In this document: piece by piece, positions 16,546-26,335 of the stretch | How positions within the stretch are numbered: position 1 is the stretch's first letter | How the letters are laid out: the number at the start of each line of letters is the position of its first letter | Notes under the pieces: generated by a model | Databases searched by the model: none | Told to the model about the DNA's origin: nothing | Seen by the model: only the letters and a program-made list of their open reading frames with translations | Translations under genes and position numbers: made by a program | Assembly (NCBI RefSeq): GCF_900119365.1 | Contig: NZ_FPJO01000012.1 | Coordinates: 62,001-126,000 of the forward strand | DNA: 64,000 nt | Origin: Streptomyces atratus | Lineage (GTDB): Bacteria > Actinomycetota > Actinomycetes > Streptomycetales > Streptomycetaceae | Direction: 5' to 3'

Positions 16546-18252
16546 TCAGCCCGGCGACGCGTCCTTGCGCAGCCGGAACCAGTAGAAGCCGTGCCCCGCG
16601 AGCGTCAGCAGGTAGGGCCACCGGCCGACGGCGGGGAAGCGCACCCCACCGATCAGCTCCACCGGATGACGCCCGTCGAAGGACCGCAGATCGATCTCCG
16701 TGGGCTGCGCGAACCGCGAGAAGTTGTGCACGCACAGCACGAGATCGTCTCCGTGCTCACGGGTGAAGGCGATCACGGCCGGGTTCGACGACGGCAGTTC
16801 GTTGTACGAGCCGAGACCGAAGGCGGGGTTCTGCTTACGGATCTCGATCATCCGCCGCGTCCAGTGCAGCAGCGACGACGGGGACGCCATCGACGCCTCG
16901 ACATTGGTGACTTGGTAGCCGTAGACCGGATCCATGATGGTGGGGAGGTAGAGCCGCCCCGGGTCGCTGGAGGAGAACCCGGCGTTGCGGTCGGGCGTCC
17001 ACTGCATCGGGGTGCGTACGGCGTCCCGGTCACCGAGCCAGATGTTGTCGCCCATCCCGATCTCGTCCCCGTAGTAGAGGATCGGGGAGCCGGGCAGTGA
17101 CAGCAGCAGCGCGGTGAACAGCTCGATCTGGTTGCGGTCGTTGTCCAGCAGCGGTGCGAGCCGCCGCCGGATGCCGATGTTGGCCCGCATGCGCGGATCC
17201 TTGGCGTACTCCGCGTACATGTAGTCGCGTTCTTCGTCCGTGACCATTTCGAGGGTGAGCTCGTCGTGGTTGCGCAGGAAGATGCCCCACTGGCAGTTCT
17301 CCGGGATCGCCGGTGTCTTCGCCAGGATCTCGGAGACCGGGTGGCGGCTCTCGCGCCGTACGGCCATGAAGATCCGGGGCATCACGGGGAAGTGGAACGC
17401 CATGTGGCACTCGTCGCCGCCGGCCTCGTACGCGCCGAAGTAGTCGACGACGTCCTCCGGCCACTGGTTGGCCTCGGCGAGCAGCACGGTGTCCGGGTAG
17501 TGCGCGTCGATCTCCTTGCGGACCCGCTTGAGGAAGTCGTGCGTCTCCGGGAGGTTCTCGCAGTTGGTGCCCTCCCGCTGGTACAGGTACGGCACGGCGT
17601 CCACCCGGAAGCCGTCGATGCCGAGGTCAAGCCAGAAGCGGAGCGCGGAGATGATCTCCTCCTGGACCGCCGGGTTCTCGTAGTTGAGATCCGGCTGGTG
17701 GGAGAAGAACCGATGCCAGTAGTACTGCTTGCGCACCGGGTCGAAGGTCCAGTTGGACGTCTCCGTGTCCACGAAGATGATCCGGGCGTCCGGGAACTGC
17801 TTGTCGTCGTCGGCCCAGACGTAGTAGTCGCCGTACGGGCCCTCCGGGTCGGTGCGGGACTGCTGGAACCAGTCGTGCTGATCGCTCGTGTGATTCATGA
17901 CGAAGTCGATGATCACGCGCATCCCGCGCTGGTGCGCGGCGTCGACGAACTCCACGAAGTCGGCCAGGTCGCCGAACTCCGGCAGTACGGCGGTGTAATC
18001 GGAGACGTCGTAACCGCCGTCGCGCAGCGGCGACTTGAAGAACGGCGGCAGCCAGAGGCAGTCGACGCCCAGCCACTGCAGATAGTCCAGTTTGGCGGTG
18101 ATGCCCTTGAGGTCGCCGATGCCGTCGCCGTTGGAGTCCTGGAAGGACCTGACGAGTACCTCGTAGAAGACGGCGCGCTTGAACCAGTCGGGATCGCGGT
18201 CCTTGGCCGGGGTGTCCTCGAACGTGTCGTGGACAGGCTCATTGACGATCAT
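16546..18252 (-). CDS. treS: Trehalose synthase (maltose alpha-D-glucosyltransferase)
   Basis: 568 residues of GH13 type, interconverting trehalose and maltose. Conserved features are YEVLVRSFQDSNGDGIGDL near the N-terminus, the nucleophile Asp in GIDGFRVDAVPYL (about residue 216), the acid/base Glu in LLAEANQWPE (about 257) and Asp of LRNHDELTLEMV (about 330). No C-terminal maltokinase domain is fused, and Mak is encoded just downstream. The ATG overlaps the glgE stop by 4 bases, so translation is coupled to glgE. Supplies maltose to Mak. Confidence 0.95.
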   Translation of the reverse strand: MIVNEPVHDTFEDTPAKDRDPDWFKRAVFYEVLVRSFQDSNGDGIGDLKGITAKLDYLQWLGVDCLWLPPFFKSPLRDGGYDVSDYTAVLPEFGDLADFVEFVDAAHQRGMRVIIDFVMNHTSDQHDWFQQSRTDPEGPYGDYYVWADDDKQFPDARIIFVDTETSNWTFDPVRKQYYWHRFFSHQPDLNYENPAVQEEIISALRFWLDLGIDGFRVDAVPYLYQREGTNCENLPETHDFLKRVRKEIDAHYPDTVLLAEANQWPEDVVDYFGAYEAGGDECHMAFHFPVMPRIFMAVRRESRHPVSEILAKTPAIPENCQWGIFLRNHDELTLEMVTDEERDYMYAEYAKDPRMRANIGIRRRLAPLLDNDRNQIELFTALLLSLPGSPILYYGDEIGMGDNIWLGDRDAVRTPMQWTPDRNAGFSSSDPGRLYLPTIMDPVYGYQVTNVEASMASPSSLLHWTRRMIEIRKQNPAFGLGSYNELPSSNPAVIAFTREHGDDLVLCVHNFSRFAQPTEIDLRSFDGRHPVELIGGVRFPAVGRWPYLLTLAGHGFYWFRLRKDASPG

Positions 18253-20420
18253 GGTGTGGGTGACCCTCCGGTCGGCGGGGACGGTCGCAGGACGACGATG
18301 TGCGCGGGCGTGACGCCCGGCTCTAGGCGCACATAGAAGGTCCTGCCCCAGTGATAGGTGTCGCCGGAGAGCTCGTCGCGCACCGGCACGCGCTCGTGCC
18401 GGTCGAGGCCGAGTCGCGGCATGTCCAACGAGACCGTGGCCTCGTGGGTGTGGTGCGGGTCGAGGTTGGCGACCACCAGAACGATGTTCGACCCCGAACG
18501 CTTGCTGTACGCGATCAACGCGTCGTTGTCGGTGGAGTGGAAGTGCACGTCGCGCAGCTGCTGCAAAGCCGGGTTGCGGCGCCTGACGCGGTTGAGCGTG
18601 GTGATGAGCGGGGCCAGCGAACGGCCCTCGCGCTCTGCCGACTCCCAGTCCCTGGGCCGGATCTGATACTTCTCCGAGTCGAGGTACTCCTCACTGCCGG
18701 GCCCGACCGGGGTGTTCTCGCACAGCTCGTAGCCCGCGTACACACCCCAGGAGGGGGAGAGCGTCGCGGCGAGGACGGCCCGCGCCTCGAAGGCCGGGCG
18801 GCCTCCGTCCTGGAGGTAGCCGGACAGGATGTCCGGGGTGTTCACGAAGAAGTTGGGCCGCATGCAGGAAGCGGTCTCGCCCGACAACTCCGTGACGTAT
18901 TCGGTGATTTCCTGCCTGGTATTGCGCCAGGTGAAATACGTGTAGGACTGCTGGAAGCCGATGGCTGCGAGCGTCTTCATCATCGCCGGCCGGGTGAATG
19001 CCTCGGCCAGGAAGATCACATCGGGGTCGGTCCGGTTGATGTCCGCGATCACCTTCTCCCAGAAGGCCACCGGTTTGGTGTGCGGATTGTCGACGCGGAA
19101 GATCCGTACCCCGTGATCCATCCAGAACCGCAGAATGCGCACGGTCTCGGCGACCAGCCCGCACATATCCCTGTCGAAGGCGATCGGATAGATGTCCTGG
19201 TATTTTTTCGGCGGATTCTCGGCATGGGCGATCGTGCCGTCCGCGCGGTGGTGGAACCACTCCGGGTGTTTCTCCACCCAGGGGTGGTCGGGAGAACACT
19301 GGAGTGCGAAATCGAGTGCGATCTCCATGCGTAGATCGCGAGCGGTCGCCACGAAATGATCGAAGTCGTCGAGGGTGCCGAGCTCGGGATGGACGGCGTC
19401 GTGACCGCCCTCGGCCGAGCCGATCGCCCATGGCACTCCCACGTCGTGCGGGGCGGGGGAGAGCGAGTTGTTGGGGCCCTTGCGGTGAGTGGTTCCGATG
19501 GGGTGGACGGGCGGGAGATAGACCACGTCGAAGCCCATCGCGGCGACCGCGGGAAGCCGCTCGGCGGCCGTACGGAAGGTGCCGCTGACGATCCTCGGAG
19601 CCGCCTCGGCCGCCTTCCCCGCCCTGCCCTTCCGCTTCGCGGGCGGACCGGCCTTCTCGACCCTGGCGCCTTCGGAGCGGGGGAACAGCTCGTACCAGGA
19701 GCCGAACAGGGCCCGCCGGCGTTCCACCACCAGCGGCAGCGGCGGGCAGGCGCTGAGGAGTTCGCGCAGCGGATGACGGGCGAGGGCGGCCTGCGCCTCG
19801 GGGGTGAGTGCCGCGGCCAGCCGGGCGGCAGCCGGGCGGGACGTGTCGCGCAGCGCGTCGACGGCGGCCAGCACCGCCTCGCGGCCGTCCCTCTTGGGCA
19901 CCCCCTCGGCGGCCCGCTCGTACAGCTCGGCGCCCTCCGCCAGGACGAGCGTGGTGTCGATCCCCGCCGGAATCTTGATCCGGGCGTGCTGCCGCCAGGT
20001 GCTGACCGGATCGCTCCAGGCCTCGACCGTATACGTCCAGCGGCCCTCGGAGACCGGGGTGACATCGGCGCCCCAGCGGTCGGTGCCGGGAGCGAGCTCG
20101 CGCATCGGAGTCCAGGGGCCCGGGTGCCCGTTCGGGTCCGTCAGCACCACATTGGCGGCGACGGCCTCGTGGCCCTCGCGGAAGACGGTCGCGGTGACCT
20201 GGAAGGTCTCGCCGGCAACGGCCTTGGCGGGCCTTCTGCCGCAGTCGACGAGGGGACGGACGTCGAGGACGGGAATGCGACCGATCATGGAATCACCTGG
20301 GGACTGGGGTTCGGGCTGAACGGGGCGCGGCACAGTGGCGGAGGGCGAAATGCGCGCACCGCGACCGATCGGGTCCGTCCTTTCTAGCTGCTCCGTCGAC
20401 GGCTGATGGGGTGTGGGCAT
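18249..20420 (-). CDS. glgE: Alpha-1,4-glucan:maltose-1-phosphate maltosyltransferase
   Basis: 723 residues of GH13_3 type. It elongates alpha-glucan from maltose 1-phosphate. The N-terminal beta domain (GRIPVLDVRPLVDCGRRPAK) precedes the barrel. The catalytic Asp is in RIFRVDNPHTKPVAFWEK and the Glu in IFLAEAFTRPAM. A basic, Lys/Arg/Ala-rich insertion lies near residues 260-275. I chose ATG 20420 because AGGAG lies 5 bases upstream. The internal ATG at the GRIPVLD segment is possible, which would remove a poorly conserved 44-residue leader. It is the first gene of the operon, divergent from glgP. Confidence 0.95.
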   Translation of the reverse strand: MPTPHQPSTEQLERTDPIGRGARISPSATVPRPVQPEPQSPGDSMIGRIPVLDVRPLVDCGRRPAKAVAGETFQVTATVFREGHEAVAANVVLTDPNGHPGPWTPMRELAPGTDRWGADVTPVSEGRWTYTVEAWSDPVSTWRQHARIKIPAGIDTTLVLAEGAELYERAAEGVPKRDGREAVLAAVDALRDTSRPAAARLAAALTPEAQAALARHPLRELLSACPPLPLVVERRRALFGSWYELFPRSEGARVEKAGPPAKRKGRAGKAAEAAPRIVSGTFRTAAERLPAVAAMGFDVVYLPPVHPIGTTHRKGPNNSLSPAPHDVGVPWAIGSAEGGHDAVHPELGTLDDFDHFVATARDLRMEIALDFALQCSPDHPWVEKHPEWFHHRADGTIAHAENPPKKYQDIYPIAFDRDMCGLVAETVRILRFWMDHGVRIFRVDNPHTKPVAFWEKVIADINRTDPDVIFLAEAFTRPAMMKTLAAIGFQQSYTYFTWRNTRQEITEYVTELSGETASCMRPNFFVNTPDILSGYLQDGGRPAFEARAVLAATLSPSWGVYAGYELCENTPVGPGSEEYLDSEKYQIRPRDWESAEREGRSLAPLITTLNRVRRRNPALQQLRDVHFHSTDNDALIAYSKRSGSNIVLVVANLDPHHTHEATVSLDMPRLGLDRHERVPVRDELSGDTYHWGRTFYVRLEPGVTPAHIVVLRPSPPTGGSPTP

Positions 20421-20946
20421 GGCCGCTCCTGTCCGCATTCACTCGAATGGCAGTCGAATGACCTGGGCACGGGTATGTTGCGCGGAAGTAAACCGGATGA
20501 ACTCCGGACCCGCGGATGCCTCGCATTCGTGCTGCATTCGGGCGGCATTCATCTACCGCCCGGGGCGCACTCGGGCTGTGTACCGGAGAAGCCTTCCCCT
20601 GATTCCCGGTGGGCCAATCCGGTGGTTCTGTTAATTGCTCGGGCGTATACGTGACGACCGGCTCGCACCCGGCCCCGCCTCGTCCGCACGGGCTCGCCGG
20701 AGACCGTCCGGACGCCACTGCGCAGCTTTCCCTCTGGTGTGGAGGGCCACAAGACCGAATGAGGGAATGGAATCGGCCATTACCGGTGGGGGCGATGTGC
20801 CCGGACGAGCCGTGAGTGAATCCGGATACGGATGGGGTGGGGGCCGCCACCACCGGTGAGGGACGCCGCCACCGGCGAGGGTGACGGAGCGGCGCACCCC
20901 GTGGTGCGTCCCCTGCGATCCGTACGTCCCCTGTAAAGGTGGTCAT
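20421..20946. promoter_or_regulatory. Divergent glgE/glgP control region
   Basis: A 526-base intergenic region with no supportable gene. It is rich in CATTC/GAATG words near glgE (for example 20436-20463 and 20522-20551) and again at 20757-20782. These could be operator repeats, but no single perfect palindrome stands out. The AAAGGTGG before the GTG at 20947 is the glgP ribosome-binding site. Promoters for both directions must lie here. Confidence 0.4.
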
Positions 20947-23550
20947 GTGAAGGCCATTCGTCGATTCACCGTGCGTCCTGTCCTCCCCGATCCCCTTCGA
21001 CCGCTCAGCGACCTCGCCCACAATCTGCGCTGGTCCTGGCACACCGAGACCCGTGAGCTGTTCCAGGCCGTCGAACCGGAGGTCCGGCGGACGGCGGAAT
21101 GCGATCCCGTACGGCTGCTCGGTGCCGTATCCGCCGGGCGGCTCGCCGAGCTGGCCCGGGACGAGAAGTTCCTGCACCGGCTGGCCGAGGCGTCCCAGGA
21201 CCTCCGGGACTACCTGGACGGGCCCAGGTGGTACCAGGAGCAGCAGGAGCTGGGCGCCGAACTCCCGGCCGCCGTCGCCTACTTCTCGCCCGAGTTCGGA
21301 GTGACCGCGGCCCTGCCCCAGTACTCCGGCGGGCTCGGCATCCTCGCCGGTGACCATCTCAAGGCCGCCAGCGACCTCGGCGTCCCCCTCATCGGGGTCG
21401 GCCTGCTCTACCGGCACGGCTACTTCCGCCAGAGCCTGTCGCGCGACGGCTGGCAGCAGGAGCACTATCCGGTACTCGATCCGAACGAGCTCCCCCTCGC
21501 CCTGCTGCGCGAGGCCGACGGCACCCCGAGCCGGGTGGTGCTGGCCCTGCCCGGCGGCCGTTCCCTGCACGCCCACATCTGGCAGGCCCGGGTCGGACGC
21601 GTACCCCTGCTGATGCTCGACTCCGACGTGGAGGAGAACGCGCCGGGCGAACGCGAGGTGACCGACCGGCTGTACGGCGGCGGCAGCGAGCACCGGCTCT
21701 TCCAGGAGATGCTCCTCGGTATCGGCGGCGTACGGGCCGTGCGCACCTACTGCCGTCTCACCGGCCACCCGGAACCCGAGGTGTTCCACACCAACGAGGG
21801 GCACGCCGGCTTCCTCGGGCTCGAACGCATCCGTGAACTTTCCGGCAGCGGCCTCGACTTCGACTCCGCGGTGGAGGCCGTACGGGCCGGCACGGTCTTC
21901 ACCACCCACACGCCCGTGCCCGCCGGGATCGACCGCTTCGACCGCGAGCTCGTCGCCCGGCACTTCGGCGACGACGGTGAACTCCCGGGCGTCTGTGCCG
22001 AGCGCATCCTGCAACTGGGCACGGAGACCTACCCCGGCGGTGAGCCCGGCCTCTTCAACATGGCGGTGATGGGGCTCCGGCTCGCCCAGCGGGCCAACGG
22101 GGTCTCCACCCTCCACGGCGCGGTCAGCCGGGAGATGTTCGCCGGGCTGTGGCCCGGCTTCGACCCCGCCGAGGTGCCGGTCACCTCGGTGACCAACGGG
22201 GTCCACGCACCCACCTGGGTGGCGCCCGAGGTCTTCCGGCTGCGCAGCCGCTACGGCGGCGCGCCCGGACGCTGGGAATCCGCCGCCGGGGTCCCCGACC
22301 GGGAGCTGTGGGACCTGCGGCGGTCCCTGCGGGGGCAGTTGGTCACCGAGGTCCGCGAGCGGCTGCACGCCTCGTGGCGGGTCCGGGGCGCGGAGCCGGC
22401 CGAGCTCGGCTGGATCGACTCCGTGCTGGACCCGGACGTGCTGACGATCGGCTTCGCCCGGCGCGTCCCCTCGTACAAGCGGCTGACGCTGATGCTGCGT
22501 GACCGCGAGCGGCTGACGGAGCTGCTGCTCCACCCGACCCGCCCGGTCCAGATCGTCGTCGCGGGCAAGGCCCACCCCGCCGACGACGGCGGGAAGCGGC
22601 TGGTGCGGGAGCTGGTGCGGTTCTCCGACGACCCGCGGGTGCGCCACCGCATCGTGTTCCTGCCGGACTACGGGATGGCCATGGCACAGAAGCTCTACCC
22701 GGGCTGCGACGTATGGCTGAACAATCCGCTGCGCCCGCTGGAGGCCTGCGGTACGAGCGGGATGAAGGCGGCGCTCAACGGCTGCCTGAACCTCTCGGTG
22801 CTCGACGGCTGGTGGGACGAGTGGTTCGAGCCGGACTTCGGCTGGGCGATCCCGACCGCCGACGGTCTGGCGCAGGACGAGGACCGCCGGGACGATCTGG
22901 AGGCGGCCGCCCTCTACGAGCTGATCGAGGACCGGGTCGCGCCGCGCTTCTACGACCGGGGCGGCGAGGGGCTTCCGGAGCGCTGGATCGAGATGGTCCG
23001 CCGCACGCTGGGCACGCTCGGTCCCAAGGTGCTGGCCGACCGGATGGTCTGCGAGTACGTGGAGCGGTTGTACGCGCCCGCAGCGCACGCCCGGCGTGCG
23101 CTGGAACCGGGGACGGCTCGCCGGCTCGCCGACTGGAAGGCCAGGGTCCGTGCCGCCTGGCCGCGGGTGGCCGTCGACCATGTGGAGGCCGTGGCGCCCA
23201 CCGCGGCGGACGGCTCGGCCGAGCTGGGGGCGACGCTGCTGCTCCGGGTCAGGGTCGCCCTCGGGGTGCTGGAGCCGGACGACGTGGAGGTGCAGGCGGT
23301 GGCCGGCCGGGTGGACGCCGCCGACGGGATCTCGGACGCCCAGCTCTTCCCGCTGAAGCCGGCCGGGGGCCAGGACATGGAGGGCCGCTGGCTCTACGAG
23401 GGGCCGCTCGCCCTCGACCGCACGGGGCCGTACGGCTACACGGTGCGGGTGCTGCCGGCCCATCCGCTGCTGGCGACCGGGGCGGAACTCGGCCTGGTGG
23501 CGCTGCCCCCGGAGGCGGCCGGGGACGGTGCGGGTGTGCTGATGCGCTGA
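20947..23550 (+). CDS. glgP: Alpha-glucan (glycogen/maltodextrin) phosphorylase
   Basis: 867 residues of GT35. It releases glucose 1-phosphate from alpha-1,4-glucan. It has the short actinobacterial-type N-terminus (KAIRRFTVRPVLPDPLRPLS, then DLAHNLRWSW). The PLP site Lys is in GTSGMKAALNG, preceded by NNPLRPLEACG, and PYSGGLGILAGDH-like sequence is present as QYSGGLGILAGDHL. I chose GTG 20947 because the frame upstream lacks family similarity and AAAGGTGG precedes it. It is divergent from glgE, so synthesis and breakdown of the glucan share one control region. A 12-bp hairpin terminates it. Confidence 0.94.
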   Translation: MKAIRRFTVRPVLPDPLRPLSDLAHNLRWSWHTETRELFQAVEPEVRRTAECDPVRLLGAVSAGRLAELARDEKFLHRLAEASQDLRDYLDGPRWYQEQQELGAELPAAVAYFSPEFGVTAALPQYSGGLGILAGDHLKAASDLGVPLIGVGLLYRHGYFRQSLSRDGWQQEHYPVLDPNELPLALLREADGTPSRVVLALPGGRSLHAHIWQARVGRVPLLMLDSDVEENAPGEREVTDRLYGGGSEHRLFQEMLLGIGGVRAVRTYCRLTGHPEPEVFHTNEGHAGFLGLERIRELSGSGLDFDSAVEAVRAGTVFTTHTPVPAGIDRFDRELVARHFGDDGELPGVCAERILQLGTETYPGGEPGLFNMAVMGLRLAQRANGVSTLHGAVSREMFAGLWPGFDPAEVPVTSVTNGVHAPTWVAPEVFRLRSRYGGAPGRWESAAGVPDRELWDLRRSLRGQLVTEVRERLHASWRVRGAEPAELGWIDSVLDPDVLTIGFARRVPSYKRLTLMLRDRERLTELLLHPTRPVQIVVAGKAHPADDGGKRLVRELVRFSDDPRVRHRIVFLPDYGMAMAQKLYPGCDVWLNNPLRPLEACGTSGMKAALNGCLNLSVLDGWWDEWFEPDFGWAIPTADGLAQDEDRRDDLEAAALYELIEDRVAPRFYDRGGEGLPERWIEMVRRTLGTLGPKVLADRMVCEYVERLYAPAAHARRALEPGTARRLADWKARVRAAWPRVAVDHVEAVAPTAADGSAELGATLLLRVRVALGVLEPDDVEVQAVAGRVDAADGISDAQLFPLKPAGGQDMEGRWLYEGPLALDRTGPYGYTVRVLPAHPLLATGAELGLVALPPEAAGDGAGVLMR

Positions 23551-23565
23551 TGCGCCGAAACGGAA

Positions 23566-23599
23566 CCGCCCGGCAGGGGCGTGAGCTCCTGCCGGGCGG
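23566..23599. terminator. Bidirectional hairpin between glgP and the M4 protease gene
   Basis: A perfect 12-bp stem CCGCCCGGCAGG (23566-23577) / CCTGCCGGGCGG (23588-23599) with a 10-base loop, between two convergent stop codons. Confidence 0.8.
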
Positions 23600-23628
23600 C
23601 GGTCACCGGGTCATGACCGGTGTGGGGT

Positions 23629-25659
23629 TCAGAAGGTGAGCTTGAAGCTGTTGATCTTGCCCGTGTCACCCGAGTAGACGTCCTGGACCTTGAGCTTCCA
23701 GCTGCCGTTGGCGACCTCGGACGACGCGTTGACCGTGTACGTGGCCTTGACGTCGTCCGCGGAGTCGAAGCCCGAGTTCTTCAGGCGGTACGAGGTGCCG
23801 TCCGGGGCGACGAGGTCGATGACCAGGTCACCGCGGTAGGTGTGGGTGATGTCCACGTCGACCTTGAGGGTGCTGGGCGCGTTGCCGGTGATACCGGTGA
23901 CGTTGACCGAGCTGGTGACGGCCGCACCGCGGTCCGGGATGGCCACCGTGGTCTTGTTCTCGAAGACCTTGCCGCCCGGGTCCGGGTTGCCGCCGTCGCG
24001 GGTGCCGACGTTGATGGCCGCCCAGGCGTCGCCGACCGCCTTGTACTCGGCGCTGGTCGTGCCGTACAGCTCACCGGCCACGGCGAGGGTGCCGGTGCGG
24101 GCCGCCGCGTAGTTGGTGGTGGAGGTGAACTTGGTGGTGAGCGCCTTGAACCAGATCTGCTCGGCCTTGGCGCGGCCGATGCCGGTCACCGGCAGGCCGT
24201 CGGAGGTCGGGGAGTCGTAGGAGACCCCGTTGACGACCTTGGCGCCGCTGCCCTCGGAGAGCAGGTAGAAGAAGTGGTTCGCCGGGCCCGAGGAGTAGTG
24301 GACGTCGATGTTGCCGATGCCCGAGTACCACGCGTCCTTGGACGCGCCGTCCTTGCTCGGCTTGTCCATGTAGCGCAGCGGGGTGCCGTCGCCGTTGATG
24401 TCGATCTTCTCGCCGACGAGGTAGTCGCCCGGGTCCGCGGTGGTGTTGGAGTAGAACTCCACGCCCGCGGCGAAGATGTCGCTGGTCGCCTCGTTCAGGC
24501 CACCGGACTCGCCGCTGTAGACCAGGTTGGCGGTGGCGGCGGTGACACCGTGCGACATCTCGTGCGCGGCCACATCGAGCGAGGTCAGCGGCTTGACGTT
24601 GCCCTCGCCGTCGCCGTACGTCATGCAGAAGCAGCTGTCCTGCCAGAAGGCGTTGACGTAGGCGTTGCCGTAGTGGACGCGGGAGTACGCGCCGACACCG
24701 TCACCGCGGATACCGGTGCGGCCGTGCACGTTCTTGTAGTAGTCCCAGGTCTCGGCCGCGCCGTAGTGGGCGTCCGCGGCGGCCGTCTCGGCGTTCGACG
24801 GGTTGCCGTTGCCCCACACGTCCGTGGAGTTGGTGAACAGCGTCCCGGTGCCGGACGACCCGTGGTTCAGGTTGTAGGTCTTGTGGTTGCCGCGGCCCGT
24901 GTCGGTCAGCGTGTACGACGGGGCGGTGCCGAGGGTGACCTGGCCGTTGTACTGGGTGTTGCCGGTACCGTTCTCGACACCCTGCCACTCGTACAGCTTC
25001 GCCCCGGTGGCCGCGTCCGTGATGACGTGCAGCTCGTTGGGGGTGCCGTCGTGCTGGAGGCCGCCGACGACGGTCTCGTAGGCGAGCTGCGGCTTGCCCT
25101 GCGCCATCCAGACCACCTTGCGGGGCGCCCGGTCGGCCTCGGTCTTCTTCGAACCGTCGGCCTTGGCGAGGCCGAGCGCCTGCTTCTCCGCCTTGGCGGG
25201 CGCGACGTCCGCCTTCAGGTCCACGGCCTTCAGCTGGCCGCTGGTCACCTTGGAGGCCTTGGTGACGCCCTGGGTCGTCCCGGACTTGGACTCCTTGACG
25301 ATCAGGTCGCCGCCGAGCACCGGGAGTCCGGCGAAGGTGCGCTCGTAACGCGTGTGCGTGGTGCCGTCGTTGTCCTGGATGACATCCCGGACGACGAGCT
25401 TCTCCTGGGATCCGAGACCGAGGTCCTTGGCCGTGTCCGCCTTGCTCGCGTCGGCCTTGCGGATCAGCTCGGCGCGCTGGGACGGGGAAAGCTGCTTGGC
25501 CAGGGAACCCTGGTCGGCGCCGGCGGACGCCGGTACCGCCGAGGTCGTGCTGCCGGGGGTGGCAGTGGCTGTACCGGTCTGGACTCCGACTGCGATGAGG
25601 GCTGCTGCGGCTATCAGAGCGCCGGTCGCGGTGGCACGACGGCTGGGCGTGGATCTCAC
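23629..25659 (-). CDS. Secreted M4 (thermolysin-like) neutral zinc metalloprotease
   Basis: 676 residues. Signal peptide (~residues 1-34, ending TATA), FTP/PepSY-type propeptide (~50-215), then the M4 catalytic domain with zinc motif HEMSH (about 362-366; the family HExxH) and the third ligand Glu in GGLNEATSD (about 388). The catalytic His lies further on in DVHYSSGPANHFF. The last ~115 residues form a proprotein-convertase P-domain (THTYRGDLVIDLVAPDGTSY), common in streptomycete M4 enzymes. It is expected to be extracellular and self-processed. It ends convergently with glgP and has a ribosome-binding AAGGAG just upstream of ATG 25659. Confidence 0.94.
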   Translation of the reverse strand: MRSTPSRRATATGALIAAAALIAVGVQTGTATATPGSTTSAVPASAGADQGSLAKQLSPSQRAELIRKADASKADTAKDLGLGSQEKLVVRDVIQDNDGTTHTRYERTFAGLPVLGGDLIVKESKSGTTQGVTKASKVTSGQLKAVDLKADVAPAKAEKQALGLAKADGSKKTEADRAPRKVVWMAQGKPQLAYETVVGGLQHDGTPNELHVITDAATGAKLYEWQGVENGTGNTQYNGQVTLGTAPSYTLTDTGRGNHKTYNLNHGSSGTGTLFTNSTDVWGNGNPSNAETAAADAHYGAAETWDYYKNVHGRTGIRGDGVGAYSRVHYGNAYVNAFWQDSCFCMTYGDGEGNVKPLTSLDVAAHEMSHGVTAATANLVYSGESGGLNEATSDIFAAGVEFYSNTTADPGDYLVGEKIDINGDGTPLRYMDKPSKDGASKDAWYSGIGNIDVHYSSGPANHFFYLLSEGSGAKVVNGVSYDSPTSDGLPVTGIGRAKAEQIWFKALTTKFTSTTNYAAARTGTLAVAGELYGTTSAEYKAVGDAWAAINVGTRDGGNPDPGGKVFENKTTVAIPDRGAAVTSSVNVTGITGNAPSTLKVDVDITHTYRGDLVIDLVAPDGTSYRLKNSGFDSADDVKATYTVNASSEVANGSWKLKVQDVYSGDTGKINSFKLTF

Positions 25660-25822
25660 GCGGACTCCTTCTGCGAGGGGGGTACCGGCGGCACGGTGAG
25701 CCGTCCGGGGTGAGCGAGAAGTGCGCAGAACGGGGTGAAGAGTGTCAGCCGGGAGCCGTTCCTGTCAGGACCGCGTCAACAACTTGGCCGGAACTCGTTC
25801 GTTGCCGGAAAGGTCATGTTCG

Positions 25823-25996
25823 TTAAGCGGACGTTTCGCGGATCATCACCGTGATGCCGTAGGACGTCGTCCGTGCCCGGAATTCGAAGAGAGTGCCGAG
25901 GTCCGCCTCGAAGCCTTCGTGTTCGAACAACGGTCGGGGGAGCGGGTGTTCGGCGCTGGCCGAGATGGCGTCGGCATGTGGCTGATTTCTTACCAT
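25823..25996 (-). CDS. Possible small protein (57 residues), unknown
   Basis: An ATG at 25996 with GGGGAAG about 4 bases upstream opens a 57-residue frame with Streptomyces-like third positions, ending TAA at 25823-25825. The N-terminal half is acidic and neutral (FEHEGFEADLGTLFEF). The C-terminal segment TTSYGITVMIRETSA is rich in Thr and Ser. The size and leader/core look vaguely recall RiPP precursors, but no modification enzymes are adjacent. Family not recognised. It lies in a 676-base stretch otherwise without genes. Confidence 0.4.
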   Translation of the reverse strand: MVRNQPHADAISASAEHPLPRPLFEHEGFEADLGTLFEFRARTTSYGITVMIRETSA

Positions 25997-26335
25997 CGGC
26001 TTCCCCGTGGAGAGCCGGGTGTCCTGAAGTGACCACGGCTCCGCGCGGCCGGCCGTGGCGGCCGCGGCCGTTTTCGCCGCGTTCGCCCCACGGCCCGGCC
26101 GGGGGTACGTCAGGGGTGGAGAGGGCGGTCGTCCCCGCCGCGCGCTCTCCCTCGCTCACCCGTACCGGGTGGCCCGTCGATCCTGACCACGTCCACCGGG
26201 CCCGCCGTCCACGGGAGGGAAGCGGGCACTACGGCACCCGTCGTAGCCGACACCGTGCGGGCGGCACGGGGCGCCGCGCTCGCGGCCTCCCCGTAACTTC
26301 CTTACCACCTGCGGGAATCGGCGCTCCCACCGGCC
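25997..26335. other. Gene-free stretch between micro-gene and alcohol dehydrogenase
   Basis: About 340 G/C-rich bases. Frames exist on both strands but none shows protein-like composition, and I see no promoter or terminator I can defend. It probably includes the promoter of the minus-strand micro-gene at 25823-25996. Confidence 0.4.

Noticed and set aside
20293..23463. Long minus-strand frame opposite glgP
   Set aside because: glgP has full catalytic motifs and a PLP-site lysine; the opposing frame has repetitive, non-protein-like composition.
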